Assembly (NCBI GenBank): GCA_001507935.1
Contig: LGET01000035.1
Span: forward strand, 1 to 11,532
Source: Thermococcales archaeon 44_46
Lineage (GTDB): Archaea > Methanobacteriota_B > Thermococci > Thermococcales > Thermococcaceae
DNA length: 11,532 bases
Reading direction: 5' to 3'
Shown: one piece after another, positions 7,947 through 11,532 of the stretch
How positions within the stretch are numbered: position 1 is the first letter of the stretch
Layout: every line of letters begins with the position of its first letter
The notes under the pieces: model-generated
Databases searched by the model: none
The model's input: only the letters and a program-made list of their open reading frames with translations
Told to the model about the DNA's origin: nothing
Translations under genes and position numbers: made by a program

Positions 7947-8911
7947 TCCCTCAACCCCCTGCCAGTGAGCTTTATAAAAACGTCTTCCAGAGTTGGCTCC
8001 TTCTGCTCTACGCTTATTATCTTCGCCCCGTTCTTTACGAGCCATTCGACCACCTTGGGAAGCTCTTCTTCATCCACCTGGCCTCTTAAGGTTATAATTC
8101 CCCTTTCGGAATCCTCATCCACAACTGCCATTCTCCAAGGTAAGCTATCAAAAGCGCCCTCCCATTTGAGGCGTATCTCCACGACATCTTCGTCTTTAAC
8201 AAGCTTTTTAAGCCCATCTGGAGTATCAAGGGCTATAATCTTACCGTGGTCTATTATGGCTATCCTGTCGCAGAGCTGCTCCGCCTCGACCATGTAGTGG
8301 GTCGTTAGGAGGACGGTTTTTCCTTTCTCGTCAACAAGCTTCCTTATAAATTCCCTAACAAATATGGAGCTCTGGACATCTAAACCAAGGGTGGGCTCGT
8401 CCAGAAAAAGGACTTCCGGGTCGTTTATCAAAGCCTTTGCTATGGCCAGCCTCTGCTTCATCCCCCTAGAGTAGTTCATGACCAGATCATCTTTCCTCTC
8501 CCACAGTCCAACCAGTTTGAGAAGCCTTTCAATTCTTTCTTTTTCCTCCTTCTTGGGCACATAATAAATTCTTGCAAAGTATTTCAGGTTCTCGTATGCA
8601 CTCAAACGCCAGTACAGAGTTCTCTCACCCTCTGCCACAAGGTTTATCCTCTTTCTAATCTCCCTTGCGTCTTTCTTTATATCATATCCCAAAATTTTCG
8701 CCTCTCCCCCGGTAGGCTCAAGCAATGTGGTCAGCATCTTTATTGTAGTTGTCTTTCCTGCTCCATTGGGTCCAAGAATGCCAAATAGTTCGCCCTTTTT
8801 GACCTTAAAGCTGATACCCTTAACTGCATCCACCCATTCTACCTTTCTAAACGGGAGGGGAATCTTTTTAGGGTACCTCTTTTTCAAATCAAAGACTTCA
8901 ACGGCATACAT
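7943..8911 (-). CDS. ABC transporter ATP-binding protein, DrrA-like
   Basis: 322 residues. Walker A GPNGAGKT at 47-54, signature YSRGMKQ at 147-153, Walker B VLFLDEP at 167-173, D-loop LGLD at 175-178 and switch histidine H205. The Q-loop position reads VAEGER (92-97), so a glutamate replaces the usual glutamine, a known variation in this subfamily. Residues ~240-322 form a C-terminal regulatory extension ending in EPTLEDVFIKLTGR, typical of DrrA/NatA-type exporters of drugs, lipids or ions. The ATG at 8909-8911 follows AGGGGA by 6 nt. It is first in a three-gene operon with the two permeases. The ATPase would power export of an unknown substrate. Confidence 0.94.
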   Translation of the reverse strand: MYAVEVFDLKKRYPKKIPLPFRKVEWVDAVKGISFKVKKGELFGILGPNGAGKTTTIKMLTTLLEPTGGEAKILGYDIKKDAREIRKRINLVAEGERTLYWRLSAYENLKYFARIYYVPKKEEKERIERLLKLVGLWERKDDLVMNYSRGMKQRLAIAKALINDPEVLFLDEPTLGLDVQSSIFVREFIRKLVDEKGKTVLLTTHYMVEAEQLCDRIAIIDHGKIIALDTPDGLKKLVKDEDVVEIRLKWEGAFDSLPWRMAVVDEDSERGIITLRGQVDEEELPKVVEWLVKNGAKIISVEQKEPTLEDVFIKLTGRGLRD

Positions 8912-8948
8912 AACTGTTCCCCTAAGATACCTAATACGGAAAGGAATA

Positions 8949-8962
8949 CATAAATATAGTGG
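8949..8962 (-). promoter_or_regulatory. TATA box of the ABC exporter operon
   Basis: The minus strand reads CACTATATTTATGT. A start near 8930 would leave a ~20-nt leader with the AGGGGA site. Confidence 0.5.
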
Positions 8963-8974
8963 TTTTTAACATGC

Positions 8975-9030
8975 AAAGGCTTAAAAATGGTAACAAAGAT
9001 AAACCATAAAAAAGACTACAAAAGGCTTAA
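8975..9030 (+). promoter_or_regulatory. Candidate promoter of the 9060 gene with a repeated AAAGGCTTAA element
   Basis: The 10-mer AAAGGCTTAA occurs at 8975-8984 and 9021-9030, 46 nt apart. The first copy continues as TTAAAAATGG and is a plausible BRE/TATA, giving a start near 9010 and a ~50-nt leader. The second is a weaker TATA at about the right distance for a start near 9055. Either could be used; neither is strong. Confidence 0.3.
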
Positions 9031-9059
9031 GGGGCAACTGTATCATGGAGGTGACTTCA

Positions 9060-9341
9060 TTGGAAATAACAATTGAGAAATTCAAGCCGAAAGTTACCCG
9101 ACCCTTCAAGAGAAAAAACGAATACTGGGTGAAGCTCATAGATGAGAGTGGCGAGTATATAATGAAGTTCAAAACGCCACTGGAGGCTGAAGATGCGGTA
9201 TACGGGCTTCTGGATCTTCAGGTTTATGGGGGCAAAGTTAAGTTAAAGCTTAGAGAGGGAAACGTAATAGAAGACATCCAAATTCTTGAGCTATACAAAC
9301 CCTCTGCAAAGGAGCTTGTAGATGAATATTTTAGCGAATAA
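9060..9341 (+). CDS. Conserved-looking hypothetical protein, 93 residues
   Basis: I do not recognise this protein. A TTG start at 9060 is chosen because a perfect GGAGGTGA (9047-9054) lies 5 nt upstream. An in-frame ATG at 9045 sits immediately before that site and would have no ribosome binding site of its own. The first ~75 residues alternate hydrophobic and charged positions ([34 protein letters not shown]), suggesting a small beta-rich fold. The tail ([14 protein letters not shown]) should be a short helix. There are no cysteines, membrane helices or signal peptide. It is cytoplasmic by appearance. It diverges from the ABC operon and is followed by two T-runs before tfe, so it is probably transcribed alone. 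Confidence 0.78.
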   Translation: MEITIEKFKPKVTRPFKRKNEYWVKLIDESGEYIMKFKTPLEAEDAVYGLLDLQVYGGKVKLKLREGNVIEDIQILELYKPSAKELVDEYFSE

Positions 9342-9350
9342 CTAAAGTGC

Positions 9351-9376
9351 TTTTTTGTACATTAGGCTTCTTTTTT
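9351..9376 (+). terminator. Oligo-T terminator after the 9060 gene
   Basis: Two T6 runs (9351-9356 and 9371-9376) lie just after the stop at 9341 and before the tfe promoter. Archaeal RNA polymerase terminates at such coding-strand T tracts without needing a hairpin. Confidence 0.55.
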
Positions 9377-9382
9377 CAACAA

Positions 9383-9395
9383 AAACCTATATATA
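9383..9395 (+). promoter_or_regulatory. TATA box of tfe
   Basis: AAACCTATATATA gives a predicted start near 9415 and an unusually long ~90-nt leader before the ATG at 9506. A second A/T-rich candidate, AAATATAT, lies at 9407-9414. Confidence 0.5.
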
Positions 9396-9505
9396 CTATG
9401 GAGCCCAAATATATTATTGGTAAAGACCGTATTGATAAAAAAACTGTGCAACATTTCACGAATCAATTTCTTAAAATAAAATCCAAAAACCCGGAGGTCT
9501 TACTT

Positions 9506-10021
9506 ATGGCCAAAAGAAAAAACCAAGAGCTCCTGAAATTCGCAGAGGAAATAGGTGGGGAAGAAGCGATTGAAGTAATCAAGGCTCTCGAAAAGAAAAA
9601 GGAGGCAACCGATGAAGAGATAGCGGAGATGACTGGAATTAGGGTAAATACTGTCCGGAAAATCTTATACGCTCTCTATGACAATCAGCTCGCAGAGTTC
9701 AGGAGGGTTAGGGACAAAGATACAGGATGGTACTACTATTACTGGCGCCTCGAAACAAAGAGACTACCAGAACTCATTAGAGCCAGAAAAATGCAGGAAC
9801 TCAAAAAGCTAAAAGAAATGCTCGAGGAAGAAACTAAAGAAATCTACTATCACTGCGGAACTCCCGGCCATCCAAGACTGACTTTTGATGAAGCGATGGA
9901 ATATGAGTTCAGATGCCCCCTGTGCGGTGAAATGCTTATGCAGTATGACAACAACGAGATAGTAAAAGAACTTCAAGAAAAAATTAAGAAGCTTGAAAAA
10001 GAACTTGGAATAAAGGCTTAA
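9506..10021 (+). CDS. tfe: Transcription factor E, alpha subunit (TFIIE-alpha homologue)
   Basis: 171 residues. Residues ~1-88 form the extended winged helix ([20 protein letters not shown], then [10 protein letters not shown]), which binds RNA polymerase and the upstream fork. Residues ~88-112 are a charged linker. A zinc ribbon follows (about 114-145) and a coiled coil of K and E closes the protein. TFE helps open promoter DNA with TBP and TFB. The second zinc half-site is normal (C137, C140). The first has C117 followed by H122 instead of CxxC. The ATG is set by GGAGGT (9493-9498) 7 nt upstream. The frame stays open to 9347, including an in-frame ATG at 9398 that would add 36 residues, but nothing supports that start. 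DUF2110 follows 33 nt downstream. Confidence 0.95.
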   Translation: MAKRKNQELLKFAEEIGGEEAIEVIKALEKKKEATDEEIAEMTGIRVNTVRKILYALYDNQLAEFRRVRDKDTGWYYYYWRLETKRLPELIRARKMQELKKLKEMLEEETKEIYYHCGTPGHPRLTFDEAMEYEFRCPLCGEMLMQYDNNEIVKELQEKIKKLEKELGIKA

Positions 10022-10033
10022 GTTTAAAATTTA
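10021..10033 (+). promoter_or_regulatory. Possible internal TATA box before the DUF2110 gene
   Basis: AAGTTTAAAATTT starts at the last base of the tfe stop and is centred about 28 nt before the ATG at 10055. It could drive a near-leaderless DUF2110 transcript in addition to read-through from tfe. A/T-rich spacers of this kind are common, so this may be chance. Confidence 0.35.
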
Positions 10034-10054
10034 GTGAACTGCGGGGATGATAAG

Positions 10055-10786
10055 ATGGAGATTGTTATTCTCGAGAAGATATATGGAGATAGAAGCGGTT
10101 TTGAAAAGCTCGATAAAAAGCTCAAGTCTCTTATAGGAGACTTAGAAGTTTCATGGAAGATAGGAATTACTCAAAAACAGTGGGTCAAAATAACCTTAGA
10201 AGGAGAAGATGAAGAGGTTTCTGCAAACCTCATACGAGAGGAGTTCGGAGAGGTTCCCTATAAGCTAAGCAGCGTAAAAGAAGGAGAACTATACAGGGGA
10301 AGGTTCATTGACCTCGGAAAAGTAGGTTATGGAGTCTACGTTGACATCGGAATATTCTCGCCGGCTCCAAAGGATGTGTTGGTTCCCCTTTATTACCTCA
10401 AGTCCCTCTTTGGAGATAAGCCGGCTAGACAGCTCATAAGGGAGTTCGGCTGGATAGATCACCTGCCTGTTGAGCTGGAAATCACAAAAGTGGAATTTGG
10501 GGCAAGGGAGATAGAAGGAAAATTCAGTGAAAAACAGCTGAGGCAAATAAAACAGTGGACAACCGATGGATATGACAAGATATTCGTTGCCGGCACAATA
10601 AGTGAAAAGGTCGAAGAAGCACTAATAAAAACAGGACATTCAAGAGATGTAAAAAGACTCGAAGAGCTTGGACTTATGGAAACTCTTTTGGTTCTTAAGA
10701 AGGGCACACAAGCCCCCGGAATTATTAAAGAGATAGGACCCCATCTAAAAGCCGCGGTGTTTGGGGCAATTAAGTTTGAGGACTGA
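10055..10786 (+). CDS. DUF2110 family archaeal protein
   Basis: 243 residues from the ATG at 10055. GGGGATGAT, a near match to GGAGGTGAT, lies just upstream; a GTG at 10034 has no site. The sequence matches my recollection of DUF2110, an archaeal family of unknown function often encoded next to tfe. Residues ~77-112 (GELYRGRFIDLGKVGYGVYV, DIG) have the glycine and valine spacing of an S1/OB-type beta strand pair, which would suggest RNA or nucleic acid contact. This is inference from pattern only. There are no cysteine clusters or membrane helices. Co-transcription with tfe points to a role around transcription or RNA. The structured non-coding block begins right after its stop. Confidence 0.8.
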   Translation: MEIVILEKIYGDRSGFEKLDKKLKSLIGDLEVSWKIGITQKQWVKITLEGEDEEVSANLIREEFGEVPYKLSSVKEGELYRGRFIDLGKVGYGVYVDIGIFSPAPKDVLVPLYYLKSLFGDKPARQLIREFGWIDHLPVELEITKVEFGAREIEGKFSEKQLRQIKQWTTDGYDKIFVAGTISEKVEEALIKTGHSRDVKRLEELGLMETLLVLKKGTQAPGIIKEIGPHLKAAVFGAIKFED

Positions 10787-10826
10787 CCTCCCCCCTGCCG
10801 TGAAGAGTGAGGGTTCCAACGAGTTA

Positions 10827-10898
10827 ACCCCTCGCCAAGGGCGGGAAGGTTTGAGGGGTCTCATCAAAACCCACTAATAATGGGTTTCTCAACCCCTC
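10827..10898. repeat. Structured module 1
   Basis: CCT (10830-10832), GC stem CGCC/GGCG (10833-10836/10840-10843), the core GCGGGAAGG (10841-10849), then the hairpin AAACCCA/TGGGTTT (10867-10873/10881-10887). An outer ACCCCTC/GAGGGGT pair (10827-10833/10853-10859) encloses the first part. Confidence 0.65.
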
Positions 10899-10919
10899 TG
10901 GCCGGGTCTTCGGCCAGTT

Positions 10920-10982
10920 ACCCCTACCTCCCGCAAGAGCGGGAAGGCTCAGGGTTATCGCTCAAACCCCATCCCGGGGTTT
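10920..10982. repeat. Structured module 2
   Basis: CCT (10927-10929), GC stem CCCGC/GCGGG (10930-10934/10939-10943) with an AAGA loop, the core GCGGGAAGG (10939-10947), then the hairpin AAACCCC/GGGGTTT (10964-10970/10976-10982). An outer ACCC/GGGT pair (10920-10923/10952-10955) corresponds to the outer stem of module 1. The core starts exactly 98 nt after that of module 1. Confidence 0.7.
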
Positions 10983-11026
10983 CCAATTATTCAGGAGGGT
11001 TTTTAGAGGACGCTTAACAGCGTCAT

Positions 11027-11074
11027 CCTCCCGATGGCGGAAGGACACGTTTGAAACCCTCTTCTCATCGGGTT
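11027..11074. repeat. Structured module 3, most diverged
   Basis: CCT (11027-11029), short stem CCG/CGG (11031-11033/11038-11040), the core GCGGAAGG (11037-11044) with one G fewer, then AACCC/GGGTT (11055-11059/11070-11074). The core again starts 98 nt after the previous one. An alternative long-range stem CCCGATG/CATCGGG (11030-11036/11066-11072) competes with the short ones. Confidence 0.5.
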
Positions 11075-11114
11075 GTTTTTGAGTAGCCTTCTCAAGGCTT
11101 TATTACGCTTTTGA

Positions 11115-11131
11115 GTTTAAAAAGATTTCGG
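11115..11131 (-). promoter_or_regulatory. Strong BRE/TATA promoter facing the hairpin region
   Basis: The minus strand reads CCGAAATCTTTTTAAAC: a BRE-like CGAAA joined to a TTTTTAAA TATA box, the form expected of strong archaeal promoters, including those of stable RNAs. The predicted start is near 11093. No protein-coding gene lies downstream on this strand within the spacer. Confidence 0.55.
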
Positions 11132-11190
11132 TCATTTAATGGTAAGGTTTTCAGGTTTTGCACCCCCTACCTACCTAAAGGGCGAAGCTT

Positions 11191-11532
11191 TCAAGAAAAA
11201 AACGTAAGCTCACATATCAGTCTAACTACAAGAGCCGATGATACGTATTGAACCATTGGGAAGAGCTGAGGAGAGTAGGCCAACAATGGAACGAAGACAA
11301 TCAGAAGCCAGAAGAACAAGGCCTTCCCCCCTCTCATATTTAACAGAGATCTTCTGAAGTTAAACAGTAGATAAAGTATTAAAATCAGCTGGAGGATTCC
11401 TTCCTTCAAGAATGCAAAAAGAGCGCTCGGATTGAATGAGAAAGATACAGTTGGAATGGAAAAAACAGTTATACCCAAAACGAAGAAAGCAAAACTTAAG
11501 CCGACGTACATTAAGTTTCTTATGGACTTTGT
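11191..11532 (-). CDS. C-terminal part of a multi-spanning membrane protein, N-terminus outside window
   Basis: 113 codons are visible and the frame is open to the right edge, so the start lies outside. The ATG at 11509-11511 has no ribosome binding site and is probably internal. About four hydrophobic segments are seen: MYVGLSFAFFVLGITVFSI, ILQLILILYLLF, ALFFWLLIVFVPLLAY and a final YVSSALVVRLICELTFF. A basic loop (NFRRSLLNMRGGK) follows the second, probably cytoplasmic. I do not recognise the family. The last codons are written by a T7 run (minus strand, 11202-11196), which may also act as terminator. The protein ends abruptly, right after its last helix, next to the palindrome-rich block, so its C-terminus may have been altered by an insertion; this is not certain. 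Confidence 0.6.
   Translation of the reverse strand, partial: TKSIRNLMYVGLSFAFFVLGITVFSIPTVSFSFNPSALFAFLKEGILQLILILYLLFNFRRSLLNMRGGKALFFWLLIVFVPLLAYSPQLFPMVQYVSSALVVRLICELTFFS

Larger units (their letters stand above)
10790..11095 (-). ncRNA. Candidate structured non-coding RNA, about 300 nt
   Basis: A strong BRE/TATA on the minus strand predicts transcription starting near 11093 and running through the three hairpin modules toward the end of the DUF2110 gene. In hyperthermophiles stable RNAs are GC-rich because they must fold at high temperature, and this block stands out in that way. It lacks features I would expect for SRP RNA, RNase P RNA or a tRNA. The alternative is that the hairpins are DNA-level structures of a transposon remnant, or the 3' untranslated region of the tfe-DUF2110 mRNA on the plus strand. 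The 3' end is not defined by a T-run. Both boundaries and the strand are inference. Confidence 0.4.
10787..11190. other. Gene-free, GC-rich, hairpin-dense region
   Basis: No plausible coding frame is present on either strand. Perfect inverted repeats: 10853-10859/10892-10898 (7 bp), 10867-10873/10881-10887 (7 bp), 10898-10904/10911-10917 (7 bp), 10930-10934/10939-10943 (5 bp), 10964-10970/10976-10982 (7 bp), 11009-11013/11020-11024 (5 bp), 11030-11036/11066-11072 (7 bp) and 11085-11090/11094-11099 (6 bp). The block up to ~11075 is clearly richer in G and C than its neighbours. From 11100 to 11160 it is A/T-rich and carries a minus-strand promoter. From 11161 to 11190 there is a C-rich tract (CACCCCCTACCTACC) then AAAGGGCGAAGCTTTCAAG, which loosely recalls the right end of IS200/IS605-type elements. 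Confidence 0.85.

Noticed and set aside
7947..8045. N-terminal extension of the first permease (MARKERGEDNKRR...)
   Set aside because: It overlaps the conserved C-terminal ATPase sequence by 103 nt, is highly basic, and a well-placed TTG with a ribosome binding site lies at the ATPase stop.
10034..10054. GTG start for DUF2110 seven codons upstream
   Set aside because: No ribosome binding site precedes it, whereas GGGGATGAT lies just before the ATG at 10055.
10787..11100. SRP RNA, RNase P RNA or tRNA
   Set aside because: The expected conserved elements (SRP helix 8 GGAG/AGCAG region, RNase P core such as GAGGAAAGTC, tRNA T-arm) are not visible on either strand.
10787..11190. CRISPR array
   Set aside because: The three repeated modules are diverged and structured, with a 98-nt period. 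They are not short identical repeats separated by unique spacers, and no cas genes are present.

Overview
The window looks like a chromosomal segment of a hyperthermophilic euryarchaeon of the order Thermococcales (Thermococcus, Pyrococcus or Palaeococcus). It carries an archaeal transcription factor E and a DUF2110 gene. It has archaeal BRE/TATA boxes about 25 bp upstream of expected transcription starts, GGTGA/GGAGGTG ribosome binding sites, tightly packed genes and moderately low GC. The species cannot be fixed from sequence alone.

Layout. Positions 1-4765 hold a minus-strand block. In transcription order it is tldD (metalloprotease subunit with HEALGH), its partner tldE/pmbA, a radical SAM protein with a DUF512-like C-terminus, an unlisted 54-residue membrane microprotein, and the start of a NOG1-type ribosome-assembly GTPase that runs off the left edge. 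Divergent from tldD is a carboxymuconolactone decarboxylase (AhpD-like) gene. It has a good promoter but is broken by a one-base frameshift exactly at the second cysteine of its CxxC motif. A PfkB sugar/nucleoside kinase (5460-6338, plus) follows and meets tail-to-tail, overlapping by 4 nt, a three-gene ABC-2 exporter operon on the minus strand (ATPase plus two paralogous permeases, 8911 to 6335). From 9060 on the plus strand come a 93-residue unknown protein, tfe and a DUF2110 gene. The right edge holds the C-terminal part of a multi-spanning membrane protein on the minus strand.

The most unusual part is the 400-nt gene-free stretch 10787-11190. It is visibly GC-rich and packed with perfect hairpins. 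It contains three diverged copies of a structural module whose GCGG(G)AAGG cores lie exactly 98 nt apart (10841, 10939, 11037). The paired arms covary: AAACCCA/TGGGTTT in one copy, AAACCCC/GGGGTTT in the next, AACCC/GGGTT in the third. A strong BRE/TATA element on the minus strand (11115-11131) points into it. This is a candidate undescribed structured non-coding RNA, or the non-autonomous remnant of a palindrome-rich mobile element; the sequence alone does not decide between them.

How the genes work together: TldD and TldE form a heteromeric peptidase. The ATPase and two permeases form one exporter. TFE assists RNA polymerase initiation and is probably co-transcribed with DUF2110. The remaining genes are housekeeping or of unknown role.
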